Source of the DNA: Sipunculus nudus
Lineage: Eukaryota > Annelida > Sipuncula > Golfingiida > Sipunculidae
Assembly: GCA_026874595.1 (NCBI GenBank)
Contig: CM049317.1
Coordinates: forward strand, 47,640,401-47,704,400
DNA length: 64,000 bases
Direction: 5' to 3'
Position numbers and translations under genes: made by a program. Below the pieces are notes generated by a model, which had not been told where the DNA came from, did no database searches, and worked only from the letters and a program-made list of their open reading frames with translations. This document shows, one piece after another, positions 46,542-63,266 of this stretch (position 1 is the first letter of the stretch; each line of letters starts with the position of its first letter).

Positions 46542-47305
46542 TGTTAAGGAACCTAATATAAACAGATAACGTATGCGTGATGAACACAAATTTTGTAATG
46601 GAGATAAAAAAATCAGATTCTGTAACACTATGCAGCGTGAAATGTCTAGGGGAATGAATAAAGAAGTCAGTGATTATTTTGTTAACAAATAACTATAATT
46701 TATTCTTAAAACAACCCTAAGAATACAATACACTAAATCAATACAATTACACAGTAAAACAGGGTTATAGCAACAAGTCAATACAATCACACAGAAAGAT
46801 AATGGTACAGTACCTCGATACCAACACCGTCACCACAATAAGTCCTTTGAATGTAAACTCTCGGAGAATGACAGTCCAGTGGATAGCAGAAAGTAAACTG
46901 AAGTACGCATGTAAGAAAATCTTTGAAAATGTATAATTGCCGCATTCGTCGGATAAGGTCTTAGAATCTGACACACGCTTCTGCTTCCGCTGATATCAGG
47001 TCTGGTGTCTGCCCCCTGGTTCTAAAAACAGCCCCTTTATATACCTTCACACCTCAAGCCGGGAATTTTCCACTTCTCGAACAGTCCATAAGGACCCCAC
47101 TCAACAGTAAACACGCGTTTCAGGAACTCTCTAGAAAGACATCGCTATGTATCTACACATACCAGGCTCATCACGTGACCCACGACCAAGCGTGAAAACC
47201 CAAGGCTCACACGACAACGAGAGTTCAACCAGTACGGATTAAACATAAAATGTAACAACAACACGAGTTACGCCCGTGTCACACAATAAAAGAGCACCTG
47301 TAACA
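46542..47305 (-). repeat. 5' LTR of the Gmr1-type element (764 bp)
   Basis: It has TG...CA ends and is alignable with the 3' LTR apart from the two segments missing there. A TATA-like TATATAAAGG is on the minus strand at about 47034-47044. A poly(A) signal-like AATAAA is on the minus strand near 46699. It is followed by ACATAT, matching the left flank. Confidence 0.9.
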
Positions 47306-47311
47306 ACATAT

Positions 47312-48270
47312 ATGTGTGTGTGTGTTTTGTATGGGCATGTATGTGAATGAATTATTCATAAAAATGAAACGTACATTTACAGAATAGTATAAAGACATAG
47401 TTTATCTGCTTTCAATAGACTTAAACACCCGTACATAATGAAACCCCAGTTAAAGTGGTATTCAAAGTTCTTGAATTTCGGAAATCCGAGTCTATTGAAT
47501 CAAACTGAATAATCAAGTAATCCCTGCTGCTCATTCCACTTCTCGGTGACAGCGGTGAGAAATACACGCGTGTTCCTGAGAGCCTCGGAAATATTACCAC
47601 ATGAAACAGTTTAAATAGTCATATTTAATATTGAAATAGCCGGAACTGCCATCAAGCCAACTGGTCCTCACCAGCTAGTGTCAACACGTGACGCCCCTCT
47701 CCACTTGGCTGGCCGGGTTATGCGAGGCGGTTGGTGGTATGAACAAATGGCGACTGGTCGTACCGTAAAGACACCACATGTCGGGGTATGATAATCCGCC
47801 GACCTCTTGATTCTTAAGTGGGTGATGTGGAACCCTAGCCTTATGTCGCACGTGTCACGTATTGAGTGTTAATTGTTGATCTGAATAAATTCGTTTAAAA
47901 GAAACAGTAAGCAGCTCTCCTCCCCATGCACGTTCTCACAATATTTTCAGTAGCTGCTGAATGGCCAGAAATGGTTTAAGCAGCAGATTAATATAACAAT
48001 TTGTTTCAGTTCAATTAATTTGCCTTTAACATAATAACTGATCCATCTCGCCGATGTCAACTGTGTCAGGTAAAACGGACGGTACTTAATAAATTATTAA
48101 GTACATTTTGCAAAATATTTATGATGAAATACAATACAACTATTACCTTTACACACAGATATATGTTAACATATATGCTATTTACACATACAAATGCACA
48201 TACAATTATATATATATATATTTATATGTTCATATTATATATATTTAATATATAAATTATCTATATACCT
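47312..48270. other. Intergenic stretch without supported gene
   Basis: It begins with a short (TG)n run. A GC-richer patch at 47690-47840 carries no open frame with recognisable content. The rest is AT-rich. Confidence 0.4.
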
Positions 48271-48273
48271 TCT

Positions 48274-48560
48274 ACATGTGGCTCAGGGATAGAGCACAGG
48301 ACTCAAGCCAGGAGGTCGTGAGTTTAAATCTCAGCCGAGGCGGTGAGATTTTCACGGTCGACTCAAACCCAGGGTGAGCGTTCAGTAGGCTAAATGGGAA
48401 GGCTGTGCCCTAGAGCCGTGTATCACTCACAAATGAGTCCGTCCTTGGGGGGGATGGGGGGGGGGGGGTCCTCGGTGTTATTAACCAGCAATGGGGTTGA
48501 TTATACACCCAGGACACTCAGGTGTAGTGGACACCGGACCTGGGTGACACCAGGGTACAA
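48274..48560 (+). repeat. tRNA-derived SINE (family A, copy 2)
   Basis: The A-box-like 'tggctcagggatagagc' and the weakened B-box 'gagtttaaatctc' head a body that matches the minus-strand copy at 1136-1382. A poly(G) expansion interrupts it near 48448-48468. Confidence 0.7.
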
Positions 48561-51001
48561 AAATAATATGATAGGAAGCAAGTGTTACCGCCCCGTGACG
48601 TAGAACCAAAACCGAAATGAAACTCTGCAGAGGTACATACTTAGATTTAAAATTAGAGAAGGGAGTATAAAAAATGGAGGCGGTTACCTCCACAAAAAAA
48701 AAAAAAAAAAAAATAAATAAAATAATTTTACATATATACAATTTAAATATATATATATATATATAATTCACAAACACACACATATATAAATATATATGTA
48801 TATATATAAACTTAAACTGACTTGGCGGTGGTTGGAACACATATTTTATAATGGATATTTTCAACAACGGATGAGAGGGGGTTGTTTATACAGGGCAATG
48901 GCAATCTCAAATGGTAGGTGGACACAATTTTATTTTACCGACGTTTGATGTTGATAACTTTAATAAAATATACCCATATAATGTTCTTCCAGTAAACTTA
49001 TTCGTTCACATTATTTTCTTTCTTCCTCACTAAAACATATATAATGCTTAATATAAAATTTGGAAAAAACGGATCTAGCATATTAGCATATTTCATTGCC
49101 CGGGTCCGGAATCATATTTTTCTGACACTGTTTCCATGTAAAAAAATCACGTTTCATTCAGGTGATGAGTGCCGGATCAGTGCATGGAGATCTCCATGGT
49201 CAGTGTACAATGCTGGGTCGACCAAAGGTTGCGGAAGTGATTAGAATCCCAGGATGAGCGAATCACGTAAAATGAGTTTGAGTAAATCATCTTTCTTTGA
49301 CAAAAAACATACACTCAAACATTTGAAATGTCGACTATCTTTGAGAATTATGATAAATATATTTTTTTTTAATATATTTAGGCAAATTACATTATTTATA
49401 TATGAGAAATTATCTTAGATATGGATGTTTATAATATACTAGTATTCAAAGGTTATTTGTTTGAAGCATGCATGAGTTAAATGACACTTGCTCTTTGTAA
49501 TTACTGTATTAATGGTATGTTATGTCATATGTCTGTAAGGATGAGGACGTTACATTTAAACAAATACAATTTGTTTATATGCGCGAAGCCCTATTTTCAA
49601 TCTGCCATAATTATATTTTGTGTCATTAAACCCACACTTAGACATCATATATTTAGATAAATATATAAAGTTTGATTTAAAAGAGATATAGATGCCTAAT
49701 TTAATCTGTTGACAATTTTGTCCAGGGCCTGCCAAGAGGAAATCTTTGAGGTGGCCAAGAAGGTTCCCGGGCCCCCTTACTGAGGCCGCCACCCCCCCCC
49801 CCCCCCCCCGCCCCAGCTATATGGGTTTCATCAAATCAGGGGGCCATGCCCCCCCCCTTTCGCATCCAGTACTCGCCGTCTTTCGGAATTTCACTTAAGC
49901 TGATATATATATGCATTAAATTGCTTTTGGTATAAGTGGCGGATCCCCGTTGAGCTGCAATATCTTTCCTTTTATCTAATTTCCCGAATTTCGTGATTAA
50001 TTTTCGTTTTTCATATTTCTTTTTATTAATTAGCAATAAGATTTATCTGCAGTTTAATACTTACAATTTCATTAGTTGAGGATGAGGAAATTTATGAACA
50101 GCTGCAGAACAACTGCAAAGCACGAGACCCTGGTTGGGGTCCACCGTGAACAAACTCACGGCTCCTCTGGTGATCTCGCGATCTATGCTCTTAGGAGTCT
50201 TGTGTGTTTTCCTGACCACGGACTCCGGAAATATGCAAAGTTTAAGGCAAAAAAAAAAAAAAAAAATAAATAAATAAAAATAAAGGTATGGTTCTTAGGC
50301 ACCGTCGGCGTCAATAATTACCCCCCTCCCCAGCACCAATTTTTTTTTAAATTTTGATTTCATCTTTCAAGAAGATAAAATAATATAACTTTTGATAAGA
50401 TGTCCATTGTTATGTACTGCTGTTAGTTTCATGCTTTTCCTTGGTCATATGACACTTTAATCAAAACATACAAAAAAGGTAAAAAAAAATAAATAAAGTA
50501 AAAAAATTCACCCAGCCACACTGATTTATGAAAAAAATGCCTAAGAACCAAACCTTATTTTTTTTGCATAACATAAGAATTAAACATATCAGTTATTTCA
50601 TTTCGAGCATGACATTCAAAAGATAATATTTTGCAAGTTATAAACGTAAATGCGCCTTTGCGCCATTGACTTAAACATGTTGAAAACGATTGAAATTTTA
50701 TATTTCAGTTTTGAAGAAATATAAATAGTAAATAATGAACCTCTCTACTGTTTGATTACATAACGCAAAGACATAAGGGAATAGTTTCTAAGGAACAGGA
50801 AATACTCATTTTTTTAATTGCCTCAAAACGTCCTGTTTAAATCAAATTAAAAAAATCATAATATGGAAGGGTGATACCCCCTCCCATACCCTCCCCATGT
50901 ACCTGTAACTAACCTAAATGACACTAATTGGTAATTAAAAAAATACATGTTTTCATACACTAAAATATATAACGTATAGTCATAATAATAATAATGATAA
51001 T
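48561..51001. other. AT-rich intergenic DNA with DNA-transposon tips
   Basis: It holds a poly(A) run near 48694-48713, a C/G-rich patch at 49790-49860, and a 'gtggcggatcc' tip at 49938 of the kind found at hAT-type termini. No gene is supported. Confidence 0.4.
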
Positions 51002-51861
51002 TGTTACGGAACCTAATATCAACAGATCACTTAGTCGTGACGAACATAAATTTTGTAATGGAGATAAAAAAAATCAGATTTTGTAACACTAGGCAACGTG
51101 AAAGGTCTAGGGGAACGAACAAAGAAGTCAGTGGTTTTTTGCTCACAAATAATTATAATTTTATTCATAAAAAAATCCTAGCATTACAATACACTAAATC
51201 AATACAATTTCACAGTACAACAGCAAATCAATACAAGTATATAAATAAAGTGTACAGTACCTGGATACCACCACTGTCACAGCGATAACAAGACCTTTAT
51301 AACGTACAACCCAGATGAACAGTTCATATAAATCTTCTCAGAGAATAACAGTCAAGTTCATTCACAAAATCAATCCGTTGTAATCCCAAAGTGAAGTTCC
51401 TGTCATAATTCCGAAAGCAAACTGAAGACTATACAAGATCCGTCACAAATTTAGAAGAAAATCTATAATTGCCGCACTTATCGGAAAAGGCCACAACTGA
51501 CTTTCATGCTTCTGTGTCCGCTGGAATATTTCTCTCCTCTCCCTTTTGGCTCTAAACACAGACCCCTATTTATAACTTCTCACCTCAAGCCGAGAAATTT
51601 CCATTTCTCGAACAATCCAAATAACCTAACATGATACACAGTGCACACGCGTTACAGGAAACACCTAAAACAACATCGCTGTATTCCCACATATCAGGGT
51701 TCACACGTGGGCCGGGCCGGCTCGGCTAGGCGAGAAAGCCCCAGACTAGCATGACCGCGGTGTACACGTCAGACCCTACACGTGGGCCGGGCTATGTCCT
51801 CATAGCAACGGCCAACGCTTGCGCTGCACATACACATACAATAAAAGAGACATCTGTAACA
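51002..51861 (-). repeat. Solo LTR of a Gmr1-related Ty3/gypsy family (copy 2)
   Basis: It has TGTTACGGAACC...CTGTAACA ends and aligns along its whole length with 12842-13691, including the 'gtgggccgggccggctcgg' block. It is related to the Gmr1-type LTR mainly over the first 200 bp. Flanks TAAT (50998-51001 and 51862-51865) may be a 4-bp remnant of the target duplication. Confidence 0.85.
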
Positions 51862-52438
51862 TAATATATACATACATATACATACATAGTACCCATACAT
51901 GTATATTAGGCCCACCCCCGTTTTCGAATATCTGGATCCGCCACTGATCATGGCCCTCTCCCCTCCCTTAATCCTGCCTACGCCCCTGTCAAATATATGT
52001 ATACAGGTATTTCAGAAACCGGCCTTCAGGAACGCGGGGGTTAGCGTCTCTGACGCTCGAAATCTCTTATGGACGCTCGGTTCTAAGGGTTAAATCGCCC
52101 GGCGGGACGAGCAAATTTCTGGCTTTAGGATCTTGTAGCAGTCAATTACCTTTAGCGGCTGCCTCAAACCAACCTGTCAGTGGTGTAAACACTGATAACT
52201 ATGGCTTACATTTCGATATAAGCATATATTCATATACTGATACTATTTCTAATCATATAATGATATGATAGTTACATAACATACGAAAAAGATTCAATTT
52301 TTACAAAACCCTTCAAAATTGGACATGTATCATCTCCCCTAGCGACGCTCTAAACTCAGATGGGACTCCCCAAAATTTATACCTGAATGTCCCGGACTCT
52401 TCAAATTGTCTTCCAATTGAAATCCCAGTGTGTGTGTG

Positions 52439-52482
<44 letters not shown>

Positions 52483-53780
52483 ATATATATATATATAATA
52501 TGTATTCGTTTGTAGGCCGACGCATTGTAGCCTACGGAAAGGTAACAGATAAATTACTATATACATGAGCGATGCACAGGAATACTTGACTTCTTTCTGC
52601 ATTTGAGATCGTGTATAGTATGTTCTCATGTATATACTTTCTCCGCTATGATCATGTCATTATGGAGACCTTATTAATACAGAAAAATGCAAAAATCATA
52701 TCATGTATGAAAGCTATTTTTACTCTGATAATTTTCTGTATTTTAATATAATATTGTCCTTCTGTTATATTATTAACGTAGACCAAACCTTAACCTACTT
52801 GACAGAATAGGCCTAATGGTTCAAGAAACCAAGTTAGAATAAAATAATTGAAATTGTATTCATAGCTAATTACGCAGGCATCACAGCAGCCTCAATGTAC
52901 AAGAGGTTACCTACAAAACAGTATATGTACCTCTTATGCTATCTACACTATCAACAAACGTATAGTTTTCACCCCCCCCCCCCCCCCAAAAAAAAAAAAA
53001 TTTGAAACTTGCAAGTATTAAAAATTACGTGGACATTAACAGCAGTTTGATAGATTATTATTATTGTCTTATAGGTTACAATGTAGGCGTTAGTCTGCCG
53101 CCTAATACCTGAAGCAGCAACGGTTTTGCCCCTTCAAAGATATACCCCAAAAGGATAGGCGTTAAATAAACATAGCAAGCGGTACCGATGACTGCTGGTA
53201 CTCTGTGAAAGACTCGATTTCTTACATGAAATATATACAAACATCTCACGGCTCACATATATCAGCATCCTGTTCTACGAGACACATCAAACCTACCAGC
53301 AAACTTGTTTGTTTATATATTCTGAGGACATCCACCATGTGTGGGGAACGTTTGAAATAAAAAGACCAAGCATATATTTACTTTATGTTGAATGTGTGGC
53401 ATGTATATCCATAAAACGCATCCATAAAATGGTCCCAAAATAAGCTACATGCATGCGTTCATGAAAAGTTGATAGTCGACATCATAGTTTATCATATGGA
53501 ATAAAGGATTTATTAAACATATTTAAAGCGAGTCTACCCTTCAAGCATTCTACAGCCGACATATACACACACGTAAAAAGGATGTCGGTCACCACCCGAT
53601 GGAATCATTTTTATTCAGCACGCATCATTAACAATTTTATTGAAAAAAAAAACACGTGGCTTACTTTCTTACATCATAAATGTGATATTAATTTTAATTT
53701 ATTAATATGCTAACATTATTTATATTAATAATTATATTAATGTTAACTTAAAAAAGCAGAAAATTAATATATTCAAATTT
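51862..53780. other. Intergenic DNA with hAT-type tips and TG/TA microsatellites
   Basis: 'ctggatccgccactg' at 51930-51944 and 'cctgcctacgcccctg' at 51973-51988 are inverted versions of common hAT/MITE termini. (TA)n and (TG)n tracts lie near 52430-52500 and a C/A homopolymer pair near 52971-53000. No gene is supported. Confidence 0.45.
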
Positions 53781-53799
53781 AAAAAGACCAAAGGAAAGA

Positions 53800-54730
53800 C
53801 TTCTGGCCGATTCAGAACTGCCGGTACGCTTTCTGTTAGAAAGCCCTGTTAGATAATTGCAAATAAAAATATTTTTTTAGGCTAATTTATTCCTCGGATG
53901 TATCGTACCGCATACTAAATATCAGCCCGAAAATTCTGCCTGGCCAGTATGATATAATCAAAAGTTTCCAATCACTCTGGAATTTCCACATTTTCAAGAA
54001 TTTGATTGGGTCATGCATGTGAACTCTTTGCTCGACCGGACCCCATTGTGCCCACTGCCAACCGGATTAAAATCTATATTCATAAGCTAACTAACACAAT
54101 TAGATTTCCTGTTTTTGTTCATGCATTTTCTTGTATCTTTGGAAACTCCTGGGCCCTAGCTGTCTGAGTCCCTACTTAGTACTCATGATTAAATCTGTAC
54201 AAGTTATAACAAAGACAAATCAAATTCCGCATTTTCAAGGATTAAAATATGCCCTTGAAAGCTCCACAGTTGACCCGGGCCCCGTTGAGCCACACACCCT
54301 GGTATAAAAGCTACATATGTAATTTAACACAAAAGCCAAAAAAGACGTCCTAATTAAGCAATTTCTAGTTTCATAAAGGAAATACTTACCCGTCTAATGC
54401 ATGCCCCTTCGGGTAATCCCTCAATAACAAACTGTATTTTAACTGATATAATTATCAAATGAGACTACCTTAATTTCCAGGCGTTTACTGGTCACAATAT
54501 GAAACACAATTACTTCCCCAGGCCCCGATGGAAAAAAGCACGAAGATAAACGAAATTTTCGGATTTTTAAGTGGCTTACAGGACACAGTCTGGTCGGCGC
54601 GGGCCCTCTGAGACTATCTTGACAAAATTATATAAAAACAGAAAATGAGACTTCTACATTTTAAAACAGTTTTTTATTTCCTAAAACAAATTATTGGCCG
54701 ACCCGGACCCCGTTACGAAGTATCGGCTGA
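53800..54730. repeat. Degenerate repeat with 'gacccgga(c)cccgtt' blocks
   Basis: A GC-rich block of the type 'cgacccggaccccgtt' recurs at about 54034, 54271, 54592 and 54697. 'cattttcaag' blocks occur between them (53990, 54230). Spacing is irregular. It is possibly a decayed tandem repeat; no coding potential. Confidence 0.45.
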
Positions 54731-57404
54731 CCCCCCCCCCCCCCCCCCCCCCTCCTCATAGGGCCTAATTTTGTCCATGAATATAATGCCATATATGTTA
54801 CTTTTACTTTTGATACTAAATTCTACTTTCTACACTAAATGTCCTGAGGCATTTTACAGTGTATATTGTGCCTATAGAATAAAAAAAAAAATCTGTAAAG
54901 ATGTAATCATTTGTCAGTATATGTGTAGGTAAAATATAAGATGAAGACTGAAACGAGTTTAACATAATCAGTTAGTTGTGAAAGAAAAGAATCATTGATC
55001 CACAGTTAGGAAATAAATGAGTTTGCTGAACGTTCACCTTACAAAGGCCCCAGACTTGACAACACTTTCTGTGTGTTTCGCCTTTAATGAACTCGTGTTT
55101 GTCACTGATCCACAAACGACATCGTACTATGAAGGTTTCCTCTGCTTTCCTATATGTTCAGCCATCGTTGCACAGTTTCAGAAATTCTTTGATCCAAGCA
55201 GCATTACCCGGTTGGTTGACAGAAGAGACAAAGGCCTATAGGCAAAAGCGCTCCCCTTTAAGTGCAAAACAAAAAAAAAAAAAACTAATCCAGTATTTAC
55301 TGAAACTATTTTCCCAAGTAACATTAATAAGTTCCCAAGTTTATAAGTTTTCTTATGATCACTAATATGTATAATGGATTACTCACTAACTTTAATCTGT
55401 TTATTTGAAATATTTTAAGATACTTTTAATTTTCTAGCGGTATAGCGACTATATTGAACTGATATTTTTTTTAACGAAATCATGTGTTAATCACTGAATT
55501 AACAAATCTGTTTAGCTTTTTCATTCAATAAATCACACATAATTTTACTTTCTGTCTTTCTGACATATAATGTCACAAATTTAATATATGAAAACCTGTT
55601 AATCTAAAACAATTGAAACTTTCATAAATATTTCAATACACTTTTAACTGTTTTACTTTCAGATGATGTGATTAACTTTTTCAACTAATTGCACATATTT
55701 ATATATGATAGAATAGATTGGTTATATGCAAAAAAAATATTTTGTTGTTGTTCGTCCTCGCTATCTTTTACTCTCTCAACCACAATTTAATTATAATTAA
55801 TATATTAAATATATTTACATTTTATTATTTAATGAAAAAGCTGGACATATATATACACATGATTAACATATAGAACATAAATTAACGTTTATTTGATTGA
55901 ATGACATATATTTTTCTAATAAATTGGCGTTGTTGACACAGTTTAACATAAATTGACGTGGATGTCTCATTTTAGCATAAATTGGCGTGGATGACATAGT
56001 TATACATACATTGGAGCAGATAAACTTGTATTTAAACTATATTATAATGGCATACACACGTAAGTTAAGATAAAAATGATATACCGTAAGGATAATTATG
56101 ATTTTGGTCAAGGGTGGTATCCTAGTATATAAAAGGGGGCTGGTTTTCGCCCGATTATGATATCCGTTAACAATTGAGATTTTCGGCTTTCTTCAAATGG
56201 GCCTAACCTGAAACATTTTTAAAATTACGACCGACAAAAAATGAATAAAAATAATAACTTGGCGAAAGAACAAATCACTTACTCAAGCAGACAATCCGTT
56301 TAATAAAATTTTATGTCATTTAAAAAAAAGAAATTAATTTAAATATTATTTTTTAAATATCGATATGATATTAAGATCAAACTCGGTAATTTCTTCATTG
56401 CTTTGATAACTTTTAAAATTTAAACCCTATGAATCCTGCATTTGGTAAGTGGTCGATGTTTTTACTGGGAACAAAAGCTGGAAATATCAAATTTCACTGA
56501 TACACATTCTCGTCAACACATAAAACTGTTAAAATTTGGTCAAAACACAATTGATCAGAGACGCAGGTAATTCGTTGTTTCTTATTCATACTTTTAGCCG
56601 TCGGCGTTGGTTCTTCACTCCAGACGACGGGTGTAGCTGAATCCACCGATTAAGCTCCTTTTTATCCAGATTTTCTCCGCAACATTTATTTTCTCTCCAA
56701 GCTATTTCCTCTAACAACAACTTGCCACATCATTAAACACTAAAGCTCTTGGGTCGCGGAATAGATGAGTCGGAAATCTGCCTATAAACCATGGAACCTT
56801 ACAGCTGGTCAAACATACACGGAGAACGACATTAGTGGGCCTGGCTGGGCATACCGCGTTAGAGAAGCCCCCTCCTATTACCAGCTATTTGTTGTAGTAA
56901 TGAGTGATGGATATTGATCTCATTAAGGGCCGAAATCAAAGTACTTAACCCTGCGCGCCGTCTCAGTGACGGCCCGGACTTGACAACACTTTAATTAGTT
57001 ACTTCAGATCGTTAGTCTTTCGGTATTGGTGGATTTCACGCGCTTGTGTCCGGACTGACAAAAACGCGGGAAGGCTCCCCGTGTCCTGCAGAACTTCACG
57101 TGTCTGACGCGGCGTCAACAACTTTGAAGACAGAACTAGCGTACGTGGTTTCCGCCTAATTACCTGTTTTACCAAATGATTAATGAAACCTGAACTCAGG
57201 TCTTTACATATTACCATACGTGTGTGTGTGTAGCCGTAGGCGCAAGGACATGGGTAATTTAACGATATTTTTTTAATTCATCTTTAGAACTTGCAGCGCA
57301 TTATCTTGAGGTGGAAGCAAATCAAACAAACGGAGGGGTCAATATATTTTATTTTTCGAAAAGCAGCTCGGAACATCTGAGGTTTTACAAACAGAAGACA
57401 ATCG
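54731..57404. other. Upstream flank of the homeobox gene
   Basis: AT-rich to about 56550, then more GC-rich toward the gene. A C-homopolymer lies at 54731-54752 and a 29-bp triple repeat at 55921-56007. TAATTA-type homeodomain core sites occur near 56993 and 57156. No clear TATA box was identified. The short open frames at 55017-55365 are unrecognised. Confidence 0.45.
55921..56007. repeat. 29-bp tandem repeat, 3 copies
   Basis: The unit is like 'aaattggcgtggatgacat' plus 'agtttaacat', repeated at 55921, 55950 and 55979, with a partial fourth copy. A-plus-T-rich with a conserved GGCGTGGATG core. Confidence 0.85.
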
Positions 57405-61983
<4,579 letters not shown>

Positions 61984-62765
61984 ACTTATCCTTAAGTGTG
62001 TCTATAGCTTTATTGTTTTATGTTTTATTCTTACATATTACATTGATAGAAATTTAATACTCCACATGGAAAACGTTTTATATTCCTGTGGCGTTTTTTA
62101 ATATAAATAAAAATGTTAAGTATATTTTCGAAAAATAATATTCATTTTTAGGAAAGGTTTAGGTATTAATTTGCAGCCACATATTAATGTATGGTGTCCG
62201 CTCTTTTGCATTTACCTCTGGTCCCACGGTCCGGGTGTCAAAAGTTTGCAAAAAAATCCGGGGAATTCTTAGAAACATCGAACACAGTTTTCAATCTGCC
62301 TTTTGCATTCTTTCACTCTAAATTTGGTTATATTTATTTTAGAATTCTTTATAAGAAAACATTGCCAAAAAATCCCATTTGTAATCTTAAAGATTTTTTA
62401 TATATTATTTTGTCAGTTGTATAATATAGTATTTTGTTATATTTTGTCATCTATACTGCAATAAAATTCCTTTTGACAAAATATTCGCCGGACATTACTT
62501 TCAATGTTCACTTTTGTGAGACAGATTTAAGTATATATACTTTAGCAGAGCATATATATTTATAAAGATTCTGAGGTGTTTACTTACTTTCGTGTAATTT
62601 TCATGCGGGCTTTTTTTAAGCCATGGGTTGTATCATGTTGCGTTCAGTGATTTTCTAGTCATTTCTAGATGTGGATATTTTTGCCTTTTTGACAAGGACA
62701 TTTGTGTATTTGTGGATAGCCATGATAAATGGTCTAAACTTACAATGCAAGATGTGTAGTTAATC

Positions 62766-62768
<3 letters not shown>

Positions 62769-62816
<48 letters not shown>
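62769..62816. repeat. (TA)n microsatellite
   Basis: About 24 TA units immediately before a pogo-type terminal sequence. Confidence 0.95.
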
Positions 62817-62818
<2 letters not shown>

Positions 62819-62819
<1 letters not shown>

Positions 62820-62880
62820 AGTAAAACCTCAATATAACGACCACAAACGGGACTTTGATTAAGTGGTCCCAATATATGTA
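62819..62880 (+). mobile_element. One end of a Tigger/pogo-type element
   Basis: CAGTAAAACCTCAATATAAC at 62819 matches the style of the TIRs at 3518 and 39426. The subterminal 'aagtggtcccaatat' is also typical. No matching inverted end was found within the following 300 bp, so only one end is present or the other is decayed. Confidence 0.5.
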
Positions 62881-63197
62881 TAAATGTATATATATTTATA
62901 TATATATTTATATATTTATATATATATATATTGACACTTCATTCTATGAATAATGTATTGAACTTTAAGGGGTTTTGGATTCTGAACATTTATTACGTTG
63001 TTAATTCTATGAGGTTAATTTTCCTATATCGAAACTGTCGATACAAGCAAAGCCCAGGATATCTCATTGGTGCATTCAGATTAAACATTTGTATATTGTG
63101 ATAGAAAAATTGCCAGAACATATGTGTTTGAGAGTATGTATGCGCGCACAAGGACAGTCAGTTTTGTAATTATGATATTGTATGTTACAAGATAATA

Positions 63198-63202
<5 letters not shown>

Positions 63203-63265
<63 letters not shown>
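63203..63265. repeat. (TA)n microsatellite
   Basis: About 31 TA units. Confidence 0.95.

Positions 63266-63266
<1 letters not shown>

Larger units (their letters stand above)
40657..47305 (-). mobile_element. Complete Gmr1-type Ty3/gypsy retrotransposon (decayed)
   Basis: The element is 6649 bp on the minus strand, with a 5' LTR at 46542-47305, a 3' LTR at 40657-41251 and a possible 6-bp target duplication ACATAT (40651-40656 and 47306-47311). The coding order is gag-PR-INT-RT-RNaseH. Integrase precedes reverse transcriptase, as in Ty1/copia but with Ty3/gypsy-type proteins. This is the hallmark of Gmr1-like elements, first described in deuterostomes. Gag has an N-terminal SAP-like segment, a charged coiled coil and a SCAN-like capsid region. 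Several frameshifts and stops make it inactive. Confidence 0.92.
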
